Assembly (NCBI GenBank): GCA_951799445.1
Contig: OX637290.1
Coordinates: 2,048,501-2,112,500 of the forward strand
Direction: 5' to 3'
Origin: Pseudisothecium myosuroides
Taxonomy: Eukaryota > Streptophyta > Bryopsida > Hypnales > Lembophyllaceae
Length of the DNA stretch: 64,000 nucleotides
Position 1 is the stretch's first letter; every line of letters begins with the position of its first letter. A model generated the notes under the pieces. It saw only the letters and a list, made by a program, of their open reading frames with translations, ran no database searches and had not been told where the DNA came from. Position numbers and translations under genes: made by a program. Below are positions 46,797 through 58,794 of the stretch, in pieces.

Positions 46797-48475
46797 TCTT
46801 TGCCTTGAATGTACCTTGATCTTTTGGAGTTAAAATGCAACCATTCTAGAACCTTTTGATGCAATACAAGATTTTTATCATCCATCAAGTATACACAAAG
46901 TTCTAGGGATGGACAAATTTCACATTCCCCGAAATTAAATGCTTAGAGTGACCATTTTTGGCTCTCTAGGGATGTCAAAGGTTGAGTTTGTAAAAAGTGT
47001 ATCATTAATATGTATTCTCATGTTTAATGGATTCATATTATGTTGAACTTTATTGTTATATTAGATGTCCCCTAAAATCTATCACCTAAAATACAAGTTT
47101 CTCATAGCAACTATCAAACAATTGAACACTTCCCAATATACTTGAATTACTCTAAAATATTGCTTCTATCCAAACCCTATTCTCATTGCACCTCCTTTTG
47201 TACTTTAACAAATTATCCAACTCTCAACCTACTCCCCTTCCCTTTTCAAATTAAAATTATTTAGCATAGAGTCTCCCTTCTTATAAAGATACTTAGTCTA
47301 GGTGTCACTCAAACCGGCTTTTTGGAGCCCAATATGGGACTAAAAACAAATAGACTCTTCATATACACCAATTGCTTAGAGTGGTTGGAGTTATTTCTTT
47401 CTTCACTATCAAAAAGTAGGTGCTATGAAAATTTCTAACAAAATTTCCTACACTAAAATGCTAAACTTTTGATAGGTTTTATTAACTATATCTAATTGAG
47501 CCCAAATAAGCAATTGATCATTGTTCCTATTATTGAATTCCTGAATTTTTTTTGTTGGGCCTTGTTACCAAGTGGTCAACAAATATTTTTAAAAACAAAT
47601 TTAAATGGACTTATTTGTTAAATGGACTTATTTGGATACTAATTTAATTAAAATTGAATCATTATGAAAAAATTGAATTCTTCTATTTTAAAGCATCTAC
47701 CAATTCACGTGCCCAACTTCAATGTAACCATCAAGTGTAGGATTCTAAGTTCTCTTATGCATTTTTTGGACACCATATGAATAAAGAATACTCCAGAGTA
47801 GAATTTAAAACTCATGAGAATACGTATACCCAAAAGTGACCCTAGGCTCGTGAATTGAAGCGATACATTTTAGGCCAGAATCTCTAAGGATCGGATTCAG
47901 AAAGTATTCACAGTTACGTGCAGTTACCTTACCATAACCACTGAAATGCCCAGTATACTCACTGTCGACTTGACCTCCCGGGACCAAGTGATTCCATTGT
48001 TTTCTACAGCGTAACAAATTACCTGCAACCAATCTCGCTGCTATTGCATTCATGTAAGGATTTCACGAAAGACATTATGATGTACACTTGATGAAAAATA
48101 TTTCAATCTTGTTCACAGTAAGGACGACAAAAGCAGCCAACCATACATCTACAGTATCAACAATATTGACAAGGGTACAGAGGGTAGAAGAAGCTCAGGA
48201 AAACAACCTGCTCCATAGTTCAGCCTCAAAAGTCACTCAATGTGAAATTAATGCATGCACTCAAACGAATGCCGGATCAATGGCGCCCAAACCATCAGGG
48301 CCACACCTGCTACAAAGTTTGAACTCTAAATAACGCCACCGATGTGACAGTTTGCACTCAGGTCCACGATAACCAAGAGAGAGGGAAGGATCTGACAGGA
48401 GCGCTTCTGAAAACCGTATATGCTGCCCGAAAAACAGCAGTCTGAGGGCTTATATACTTTAATCTACCCAAATGA
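46797..48475. other. Spacer and 3' region of the proteasome gene
   Basis: No gene is seen. The last 200-300 bases before 48476 are presumably the 3' untranslated region of the minus-strand proteasome gene. The minus-strand open frame at 47805-48053 is not recognised. Confidence 0.4.
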
Positions 48476-51150
48476 TTACAATCGCTGGATAACAGACTCA
48501 ACTTCTTCAGGCGTGTACAAATGGTACTTGGGAGCCACCTTAGCAAAGTCCACATTAGAAGATGTCACCTGCCATAACAGAACCAGTGGATCAGTCACCT
48601 AGGTTCAAGTCCCACGAGCTGTGCGGGTATCCCGACATCGAAAAGAAAAGGACCTAGTCACATTACTGGATGGAAGCATATACACATAGGATCGCTGAAT
48701 CTCAAAAAGGTTGACCTTATTAGTACCTTTTCTTCCATGACTTGCTTCAAGGTAGACAGGGCCAAAGTCTCAGCCTCCTCCAGCGTCATATTCTGCAAAA
48801 AGAACATGCTTCAGAATGGTGAAACTCCACAAAACTGAAATTTCTATCCAGGCTACACCAACAGACACAGGAGCTTGACCGTCCAGATGATCGGTCATCC
48901 TGGACAAACTTCTGGACATTAGTAGCGCCTCACGAAATGAAAACAGAACGTTGTCAATGCAAAAACGCTGATGAGGAGGGACTGAATAACGCCTCCTCGG
49001 CAAGCATGAAACACCATGGCAGTGATGTACCTTGTTGAAGTGTTCCTGAAGAGAATTGTCAGCACCTTCTGATCCCGAACCAATTGCCTTGGACTCACAT
49101 TGCCAAAATGTTCCAGACGGGTCCGTGTGGTACCTGAAAAAAACAAGCAAATACTTACATGCTGTGCTCTACAAGAAAGGGACTATCAAAGACAATTACT
49201 CCGGGCCTTGAGAAGCACCATCAAAGGTAGAAAGAGGGCTCTCTTACAAGCATGGTCCATTCTCATCATGTCCAGCAATAAGCAGTGAGACTCCAAAAGG
49301 TCGTGACTGCAACCCAAAATCAACGCGAACTTAGATATCTGCATATCTCTAGCAACATATACTGATACAATAATCAAGATACTGTTAACATTATGAATCA
49401 ACATTAACTACAAAGAAAACAGGAAAACATGCTTTTATACTAAGCAGAAATATTCAGATATATCAAACTTGACGCTGATAGTGGTAATAGTAATTTCACG
49501 ATAAAGCATAATTGGGCATGATACGAGACTCTCATCAACACCATGAATGGACCCCCACCCACCCACCCACCCACCCCAAAAGGATAAAATAGACAGTTAT
49601 CAACATGTATCTGGATTTCAAGGCATGATCACGACAGCAGACCACCCCAATAAAGAATTAACACTACAGTTCCTTTAGCTCCGGAGTAATAACTTAGACC
49701 AGCTGCAAAAGTTGATAAAATACCATAGACTCCTCTTCCCCTTCCCCAAAGCGAAGAGCTAGATCGCACAAGGCTTGTGTAGTAGACTCCACACCCATGG
49801 GCTCATTGTAAGAGAATCTGTGATTCTGCAAAACCAAGATAATTGTAGGTTAATCCTTCAAAGAGCGTGCATCCAGTAATTTTGTATATTCTTCAGCGAT
49901 GTGATAAGCTTGGTCACTCATGCTTCAAGATTTCAGTTCAAGGTCCTGAAGGGATGGGAAGAAAGGAAAACTTGCACAAATGAAGATTTTGATGTCGAGA
50001 TCCTCGTCAAGGCATAATCCAGTTTGAAAGCACCAAATGGAACTAGCATGTTCTTAAGGGGTTGTGCACAACAATTTCCTACCTTAAAAGTCGACGCAAT
50101 TACTACAAAACAGAACAGCAACTGCTACTTTACAGTTTAACAGATTAAACAAAGTATAAAAAACAATACTGATCATACAAAATATCGGTACACTCTCTGA
50201 AGCAAGCACACCTAAGCAAAGAACAAACACCTGAGTTTCCACACGAGCATGTTCAACAAGAGTTCGAGCATCCGCAGTCAGACCACTCATAGCACATCCA
50301 ATGTGCTCATCAATTTCCATGATCTTCTCAACACTGGTCGGTTCCTACAAGTTCACAACTCAACAGGTCAGCGACAACAGAGCTGATTAGCCTTCCATCA
50401 CGAAGACAAGGTGAAAAATACACAAATGTGCCGCCTCCGCCAAGTACCACAAGGGATTGAGCATGACTTCAAATTCATCCGGAAAGCACATTATGCAATT
50501 TACAGTCTACAAAAGAGACCTGATCACTGATTTCTAAGCCCAGTACAGAGCTCGCATAGAAACGAATGAAATTACACCCCTTCCAATAGGAGTGAAGTCT
50601 AGGTACAAAAAACTACCAATAAAACGGAAGTAATGCGCTTCTCCACAGCCAGCACCACTCCCTCCTTGGTCTTCAATCCCACCGCCGTAGAACCAAGCTG
50701 TACGCATCGGTGCCAATCAATCATTAGAAGAATCAATCAATCAATCAAATTAGGGTTCCACAGTGCCCATCGAGACAAAACCCTATTCACCATCGAGCGT
50801 GCCCTTTGATCTGAACTCCCCCAATCAACATGACCCCGCCATTTACTCCGGCACCACTATAACGGTGGAATGCCACAGAGCTTCGAAATGCAAAGAGACT
50901 GCATCGGTGTGGAAACGTCGAGGACTCGCACCTTTATGGCTTCAATGGCGTACTCCACTTGGAAGAGACGACCCTCCGGCGAAAACGTATTGACACCTCT
51001 GTCATATTCACTCCTACACAACACCAGAACAGCAATTCGTCACGCACGGGGCACAGTGCACCAAATGGAGTGGGGAAAAGCGCGACAGAGCGATGCGTGC
51101 AGAGGAAGTGAACTTGGTTTGGGGCGGTGCGCGTACCTGGTGAGAAACAT
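48476..51150 (-). CDS. PAE1: 20S proteasome subunit alpha type-5
   Basis: Nine exons on the minus strand (51150-51137, 51013-50932, 50697-50617, 50344-50231, 49825-49724, 49306-49248, 49133-49031, 48792-48727, 48568-48476) sum to 714 nt, 237 residues, the usual alpha-5 length. It is a structural subunit of the outer alpha ring of the 20S core, without peptidase activity. The alpha N-terminal signature is [20 protein letters not shown]. Further blocks are [45 protein letters not shown] and AIGSGSEGA. It ends [13 protein letters not shown]. The first coding exon is only 14 nt. No defect is seen. GPC replaces the usual GPS near residue 150. Confidence 0.96.
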
Positions 51151-51541
51151 GGTGAAAGATGGGGCGATGCAATGAAGAACAGCAACGATTGATCGGTGCA
51201 ATTCAGCAAAGGAGCGATGAAGCAGGAGCAGGACCCAATCGAAACCCTAAGAAGTGGCAGGGTCTAGGACTCTCTTCTGTGCAGCGAGAACGGGAGCTTC
51301 GGGAACCAGGGAACAGGAAACTGGGAACTGGAGGGCTTTGGGCTACGAGTAGGGCAGGCTGGACAGAACTGAAGAAGGGTTAGGCTGAATTAATTTTTAT
51401 AATTTATTACCGGTAATCATAAAGTGTGCAATGCAGGACCAGGAGCTGGAGTTTGGAAAAACAAAAAACGAAACTCCTTGGAGCACCAGAAATTGGGGTC
51501 TAATGGAATCTGGTGTCGTGTTTTTTTGGTACTATTTTTAG
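51151..51541. promoter_or_regulatory. Upstream region of the proteasome gene
   Basis: This GC-richer stretch holds the 5' leader and promoter of the minus-strand gene. No specific element could be placed. The plus-strand open frame at 51159-51383 looks like a by-product of composition. Confidence 0.4.
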
Positions 51542-51545
51542 TTAA

Positions 51546-51770
51546 CCCTAAAGAGCAGTGACGTCCATATTCTACACGATGAATGGAGGGCTTCAAGGCA
51601 CTCTGCAGTCCAACTAACTTCTCATTTGTCCAATGTAATACTTGAATCTAGAAAAGACAACCTTCCTTGACAACCACATTCATGAAATTCCGGTAATTCA
51701 TGATATTTTTGTGCAAAGATATAAGCAAAAATGTGCAAAAATTTAGAAAAAGGATTGAGATGTTTAGGGG
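51546..51770. mobile_element. TTAA-type MITE, short class (225 bp)
   Basis: TTAA lies at 51542-51545 and 51771-51774. The tips are CCCTAAAGAGC and TGTTTAGGGG. This is the best-preserved copy of the short class and serves as the reference for the split copy at 31509-34238. Confidence 0.88.
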
Positions 51771-51774
51771 TTAA

Positions 51775-53069
51775 ACCTTCCTATGGCACCTGTTTACAAA
51801 CACAAGACGAACTTTACGATTAACTCTATCGGCTCTAGATAAAAAGGCAGAAGACTTTGCATTGACAAAGGCTACCTACATATGTAGAAGCTTGCATAAA
51901 TTCTTACTTGGAAAGCGAGCCATTGTTACACAAACACAACCTTGCATAAATAGTGTAGTTGCTTATTTCTCACTACCGTATTAGCTAGCATTAGGAATTT
52001 TAGGGTATGTCAATATGGTGCATTGAAATGCTATCAAGATAATTTGATGCCCTCTTTGCCAACTTAGTATCAAAGTGATTTAGAAAATGACACTGAAATG
52101 GCCTTTGCTATCAAAATGGCATCAAATTGGATTGGCCCAGCTTTTCTGATGAGAACGTACTTTTTAAACCGGATTTGTAACATTGGAGTCACTTAAATAA
52201 CCACATGAGGTTGCTTATGGTACATATGGAATACAATGAACCGATAGTATAAGAAGCTTTTCAATTAAGCCAACTCTAAAGATGAGTTGGAGTTACTTAT
52301 ATGTATTTTTCACTATTTGAATTGGAATTTAGGAATTAGATGATCTTATACACATGTTGTGGAACAAATACTTACATGCATAAAGAAAACTACCAAATAA
52401 AATGCTACAATTCATGGTTCTACTAGTATTTAAAATATTTGAGATGTGAAAATGATTTATATACACTTCAAAAGTGTACTCACACTTTGAGTATTTTAAA
52501 TCTTCATCTGTGTAGAAGAAGCATTGAAGGATGAAATGGATGTAGAAAAATTTGTTCAACATATGGAAGTTACAACTACAGTGAGGCAACTTTGTTAAAA
52601 AAGAAAATAAGATAAATTGAATTAAGTTCATTGAATGCAATCATGGCATTGAACATTACAATAAAAATTAGTTAAGCTATCTATTAATTCCTAAAGATTC
52701 AATCAACCATTTTATGGTCCTTGCTTAACTCTGGACAACAATTTCAAGTGTAAAAAAATTCAATTTAGATTGGATTGCCTTCCTATTAATATTTTCTAAA
52801 CTAAAATTGCCACAATCTAGATAAAATTACAAAGAAAATAGCACAAAGTGGTTAATATTTGCCTAGTGTTGCAAAATTTACTATTTTGAGAAAGTGTTGA
52901 TGTTCTCTTTAATAAATTTTATGCCTTTTTACAATCAATCAAAACTTCAAATTTTGATCGATCACAAAAAATTAAAATGCTAAAGATAAAAATAGCATTT
53001 TGTGGAAATTTTTGAAGTTATTTCAAAATTCATTTGAAGCAAATCTGTAAATAGTTTTAAAATCTTGAC
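51775..53069. other. AT-rich intergenic DNA
   Basis: I see no gene, repeat or regulatory signal that I can support. Short frames on the minus strand (52329-52640) have no motif. Confidence 0.4.
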
Positions 53070-54059
53070 TACCGTAACCATAGGGCAGGGTCGGCACATT
53101 GATGCCGAATATTTAATTAAAGTTCCCAAAGTAGATTTGGCACTTTAAAATTTAATTTTTATAAATTCAAAACCACATTCTCATCAATTTTTAATATTCG
53201 GCACATTCCATCAAAAGTCTAACAATTAGATGAGGTGATTGTGGAGAAAACAAACTCTTTTATACAATTGGAGTGGTAGGAGGTACAACAAACAATGTGG
53301 GATATGTGAATTAGGATTACTTGGAGCTCAACTCCATTCATAGTTAAGTCAAAAGCAGAAATTGTATTCAAAGTAGAATTTAAGACCTCATTTTGGCATA
53401 GTAGAATTACTTTTTTCAAAAAACTTTGAACTGAATTAATGTAGGAAATCAAGCTAACTTTCAACTCCAAAAATCCGTTTTAGATTTCAAGCCTTCAATC
53501 AAAAGTTATGGTCAAATTTCAAAGAGGGTTTGGAAGGGACATTTTCTTCAAACATCCCCTTTGAAATTTATTCATAACTTTTGATTGAAGGCTTGAAATC
53601 TAAAACGGATTTTTGGAGATTAAATTTAGCTTGATTTCCTACATTAACTTAGTTCAAAGTTTTGTGAAAAAAGTTATTCTACTATGCCAAAATAAGGTCT
53701 GAAATTATACTTTGAACACAATTCTTGTGTTTTGACAATGAATGGTGAAGTTTTCATCTTCAAATTATCCCATATACTTTGAGGGTTCATGATGGACAAT
53801 GGATTTTAGTATAAAAACAACCTCTTCATCCTTCATCTTCACAATATGTTATTGAAAAAAATCTTTCAATTTGCCATCAATTTTTTTTGATGGTAGATGG
53901 TCTTTGGATTTTTGAACTAACATTGGAGATTTTCTTTTTTTACAACAACTTGGTCATTTAATTTTTGTTGAATTCGGCAATTTTTCATTTTCATTTTTTT
54001 TTTTTCCGGCATTCATAAAAATAATTAATTTCCGCCGATCCTGCCCTAAGGCTACGGTA
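53070..54059. mobile_element. 990-bp TIR element with CCGTAGCC-type ends
   Basis: TACCGTAACCATAGGGCAGG at the left is mirrored by CCTGCCCTAAGGCTACGGTA at the right, both flanked by TA. The middle holds a palindrome (about 53350-53750) shared with the CACTA element at 41880-42310. The neighbouring 53750-53830 matches 41800-41880 in reverse. It is non-coding. Confidence 0.75.
53350..53750. repeat. Palindrome inside the 53-kb TIR element
   Basis: The arms meet near 53548. TCCGTTTTAGATTTCAAGCC pairs with GGCTTGAAATCTAAAACGGA exactly. It is homologous to 41880-42310. Confidence 0.8.
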
Positions 54060-54260
54060 CAATGTATGGATGCTTTCTACTCTTCATGCATTACATTGTC
54101 TTCTATGATGCAAACTTAAAAAAATTTATAGAGCTTATATTTTGTAACGCATTTGTATTTTGTCCAAAACCTTTGGATCTCTAGGGCTTAAATGTCTTAA
54201 CAAAAAGGTGTCTTCAAGTATTTCGAGCTTGACCTGAAGAAATACGGACTAGGTGTTTAA

Positions 54261-55197
54261 CCCCTAAAGGACCGGGGCCTTTTTTCTGCCAAAAAACACT
54301 GAAAACTGCCATTTCTATAGCAAAGAATAAAAAAAATTGAAAAATGTTTTTTTTTCACATCCAACCATAGGATCTTACACCTAACTAGTATAAGAATGTG
54401 TGGAATTTTTTTTAGAATTTTTGACCACACAGATTGTAAGATATTTGCATTTAAAGTGAAAAAAACAAGTTTTTCAGCACATTGCGGGACTAGATTTTTT
54501 GACTTTAAACATTTTTAACTTAAAATTTTTGCACTACAGAGTTTTGAGCTTTTATTTTTTATAGTGGAGAATTGAGTTGAGAGTCTAGAAAAAAAATAAT
54601 ATTCAAAAAAAACTTAATTATCATTCTTAAAAAAATTGTTAAGTAGATGTACGTACAAGATAGAAGGAAAATCTAAAACATTCATATATTTTAGATGGAA
54701 TTAAAATGCACTAATCCCAATGGTGAGATTGTTCTAACAAGTAAATCAGACCATCCAAAAAAAAAGATTTTGAAAAATTTGAAAAATTGCATTCAGAAAT
54801 GAATCCCAAAGTTATTTTTTTCAAAAAGATGCTTTAACTGCCCGAAAAACAAGAATGTCCATAACTTTCTCATAACATATCCAAATGAAATGAATCAAAG
54901 CTTTCCGGAAAGCCAAAAATATAATCTATGAGAAAAAAAATATTAAAAAAAAAAAATTCAAATTTTTGTCCCTTTTTTTTTTTGCTGCCCGAGCTGCCCC
55001 CCGTAGCCTGTTTTTGAGCTTATATGGTCTTAACTTTTTTTCCCGGGCACCGATTGTGAAAAAAATTATATTCCCTTGAAGCTAATCAGTTTTTCTACCT
55101 CCAAAAAAAGTTTCAAAAAATTAGGAGAAAATTTCAGCCCGTAGGTACTTGCCCGAAAACGCATTTGTCCCCCGTAGGGACAATGGTCCTTTAGGGG
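54261..55197. mobile_element. TTAA-type element, long class, copy 3 (937 bp)
   Basis: The ends CCCCTAAAGGACC and GGTCCTTTAGGGG are perfect inverted repeats, flanked by TTAA at 54257-54260 and 55198-55201. It is the reverse-oriented relative of 32939-34113 and lacks that copy's nested MITE. It therefore supplies the empty site. Confidence 0.92.
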
Positions 55198-55201
55198 TTA
55201 A

Positions 55202-57337
55202 AGAAATTGTGCGAGTAAGTCAATTGTTGGCATGAGGGCATTCCACCCCTCTAAAAGAATGCGGTGATAATTTTCTAAATTTTGATAAATCTAAAATTAA
55301 AAGTAAAAGTTGGCATCATTAGAAGTCTATTATACATTCACATGAAACAGACACAAGAAATTCAAAACTAAAATTCAAAGTTTGTATCATTGGAAGTCTC
55401 TTATATATTTATATGAAACAGACACAAGAAATCTAAAATTGGATATTAAACAATCAAAATACAATTTATTGTATTGAGTCAACAACAAACTATAATAATC
55501 ATAATGTTAGTCTAAAGACTAGCTGAAGTCCACACTAAATGAAGAATATGTTGGGGTAATTCAATTATTTACGCCTAGAAGACATAAATAAGCAAGGTTA
55601 GGGCTACTTCCGGTACTTTCTTCTAGAAGTAGACTAACAAATTATACATTGGTTCTTAAGCGACAATTTAAATATTTAAAAAATGGCATGCTTTCTTTAT
55701 ACCTTACTATATGTCACTTTGTTTCTACCAATGTTTGGGTATCAAGTTTATTTTGATAATTGTTCCCATGGTTGCTCAATACTCAATAGTTTATAGTCTC
55801 ATTCAACTATTTCAGTAATGACAATTATTGTAATGAAGTAAGAACTGAGAGAGCCACATTAGCATCCAAAGAATAGTCCAAAACTTTAGTCTACTAGGGA
55901 AGGCTATTGATTTTGCAATAAACACAATGATAATGTATTCTTTTTTATAAAAAATGAGTTGGTTTTCATATATGTGGAATGTTCTTTTACTTACCTTTGT
56001 TGCAACTTTGCATGTGAAAAGGTAAAGTCTCATGTTTAGAACCTGAGTAAACTATCAAAGTGGCTATTTATAGATGCTTCAATTCATGCATCATTTTATT
56101 GCTTCAACTGAAGGTTCCAACTGTATTGTTTCCTACATAGTCTATGATTCATTTGAGGGGCTTGTTGCACGTTGCTTTTGAGAATTTATAACATATTTTC
56201 CAAATAGCAAATAATTCAAATTCTACTTTGAATATCTTTCACTACAATTTGCTAATTTGTTTGAACAAAAATTTCACAACCAATATGTGGCTAAATAGAA
56301 GACATTGAAATCCTTATAACATTTTATTAAAGTACTGCTATTTGAACCTTGAAACGCTACAAAGGCTAAAAAATTAACAATGGATGACTTTCGAGATTAT
56401 TGTCAAAATGAAAAATGCGCCTATTGATCTAAAAATTGGAACATATTTGTCAAAGTACCTTTGTGATAGGTCTTGTCTTTTGGGGGTAGAAATGTTGGAC
56501 ATGCCAAAAGTAGGTGATGGATTACTTTCAAGATTATTGTAGAAATAAAGAATGCACCTATTGGCTTGTAAATTTTTGGTCTTGTCCTCTCAAGGGTGAT
56601 CATATAATCCCTAAATGCCCAAAGGGAGTTTTCTCATTCTAAATCACCTCCAAACTGCTATTTTTGAAATAAAAATAAAATTTTTATAAGACCATTTAAT
56701 TGTAGGATATTGTTTAAAACTATCAAATTAATCTACCCACCAATTTTCAAAGACTTTGATTATAAGGATTTTGAGATTTCTTCAATCAAAGTTCAATTTT
56801 TGAAAAGAACTATAGTTTTTTTTCCAGGTAGAATTATTTGGGGGGCCTATATATTTGAATTTTCACAAAAGAAGAGTTTTCTTTTTCTTTGACCAAATAC
56901 AATTATGAATAGTGAAGAACATGCATGCAAATTTTTACAAGGATTGGAACAATGGAAGATTGTTTTTAGAGCCTTGCAATTCAATGAGGTACACTGGGGA
57001 AATAAAAAATTCACTTGATTGTGACCATTCATTATATGCTCTAACTAATCAACCCCTTTGCCCAATTGCACACCAATCCTATAGAAACTTTTTTTTGGAA
57101 TGTCCTTTAATTGGCTATGTTTCTCTTGCAAGCCCATCTTGCTATGTGCATTTTTTGGAGTACTTGACTTTGAAATTATCCAAGGCGAATTTTTTATCTG
57201 CATAAAAAGTTTTTGTGGATACGAAAAGGTTACATTGTGAGCAACATAAAAAAATAAAAAAAAATAGTTTACATGTGAGCCAAGAAGTCTTGGAAGTTGG
57301 GCAACAATTATAAAATGGTTGATAGGGCATTTAGGGA
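55202..57337. other. AT-rich intergenic DNA
   Basis: No gene is seen. A phrase around AGACACAAGAAATTCAAAA-like text (about 55290-55445) occurs twice about 80 bp apart. Two related phrases lie near 56390-56560 (ATTATTGTCAAAATGAAAAA-like and ATTATTGTAGAAATAAAGAA-like). Confidence 0.4.
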
Positions 57338-57341
57338 TTAA

Positions 57342-57563
57342 TCCTTAAGTGCTCCGACGTCCATTTTTTGAATGATGAATGGAAGGCTTGCACGGACTAT
57401 TTCATCCAACTAACTTCTCATTCATCCAATGTAATACTTGAATGTTATGAAGACAACCTTCTTTAATGACCAATTTCATGAAATTCCGGTCAATGATATT
57501 TTCTATACAAAGATACAAGTAAAAATGTGCAAAAAAATAAAAAAGGATCAAGGCGTTTAAGGG
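57342..57563. mobile_element. TTAA-type MITE, short class (222 bp)
   Basis: TTAA lies at 57338-57341 and 57564-57567. The right tip is GCGTTTAAGGG; the left has drifted to TCCTTAAGTG. It aligns with 51546-51770 along its length. Confidence 0.8.
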
Positions 57564-57567
57564 TTAA

Positions 57568-58794
57568 CACCTTGTTAGGACATTGCAGCCAACAAGTGGC
57601 CAATGGATGACTTCTCTTTGTCACTAAGTGTCCAATGGGTGATCCTTCTATATGGCAGAAACACCCAAAGCCGTCAATACTAGCAATTCAGAATAGTTAG
57701 AGCATTTTTTCCTAAATATAATATTTTTGTAGTATTAGCGAGTGAAAATCATGAATATTCAAAAAAAAATTAGATTTTTCGGATGTGGTATGTAATTTCT
57801 ATGATTTTTCAAAGTGCTCACTCCCTAGACCACTGAAACTGTCACATAGGGTGCATTAGCAGTGAAGTTTGTGTCCTTCAAATTCATCAACAAATCAAAG
57901 TTAAGCATTTGTAAGACACATTAACAAATGTTTAGAGACACATTTAGTGGACCTTTAGGGTATAGGAATGGGAGCAGGGACACTTTTGGGTGTTTCTACC
58001 TTGTAGGACACAAGTTCATATGTTCATCCTTGGAATTTTGTGTGAAAAGAAGCTCAGTTTCAAAGTGCTTTGACCTCCAATGAGTGCTCTTCCATTTTTT
58101 AAGCAAAAAAAATGATTCTCAAAACAACCAGGTTGACAATGCGACCAGAGTCCCAAAAACAGTACAAGTCGGAAGAAGCTGCACCGAAGGCCCGACCGAA
58201 GCTGTGCTTCACCCCCGACTCCAGCCAAAGCCTGTCACCGAGACAGACTGCCAAGGCTGGTTTAGGGTTCCAGCAAGCTTGAGCTCCGCGAGCTCCATTC
58301 TCGCAGCGCGAAGCAGAGCTTCGATCGTTAATTACCTTTCCTTTCCTTTGCTGCTGCCCGAGGTCATGTCCACACTCCATCGCAGGTAACTTTCGAGGTG
58401 ACCGTAACAGCATGGTTTAGTAAGCATCTCGATTGGGTTTAAGCATTCTTTGGATACAGTATTATCTCAATGGAGTGTTTCCGTGGCTCCGTCGTGCAAT
58501 GGCTTGATCGGCGGTGGCCTTGCATAGTGTGTAGCTAGTTTTTGGTCGCGAAATTTTCTTGCTTGTGTCTGTAGTTATTAGTCGGAGTTAGTTCGCGGAT
58601 CACGAACCTTTCCGCTTGTCTAGTGACGCCTTTGGTACCTTTGTTGCTGCAGGAGGCGATGAATTATGGTAGCTGACATTGACGGTGTGTTCCAGTCGAG
58701 GCTGGCGTTGTGGCGCTTGTTGTGGTGCTATTGAAGGGACGGGAGGCAGAGGTGAGATTGGTGGAGGGAATGAGTTAGTGAGGAGTTCGTCAGG
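57568..58794 (+). promoter_or_regulatory. Spacer, promoter and 5' leader of the WDR48-like gene
   Basis: No gene is seen before about 58130. From there GC content rises. A likely leader exon ends near 58385 at a GT (CATCGCAG|GTAAC), and an acceptor-like TTGCTGCAG lies near 58645-58653. An intron in the leader is therefore probable. The transcription start is not located. Confidence 0.4.

Noticed and set aside
48595..48640. B-box-like GGTTCAAGTCCCA in a proteasome intron
   Set aside because: It could be a SINE remnant, but I found no A box or poly-A tail.
49550..49577. CCCA microsatellite suggesting a telomere-like repeat
   Set aside because: The unit is CCCA, not the plant telomere unit, and the run is under 30 bp inside an intron.
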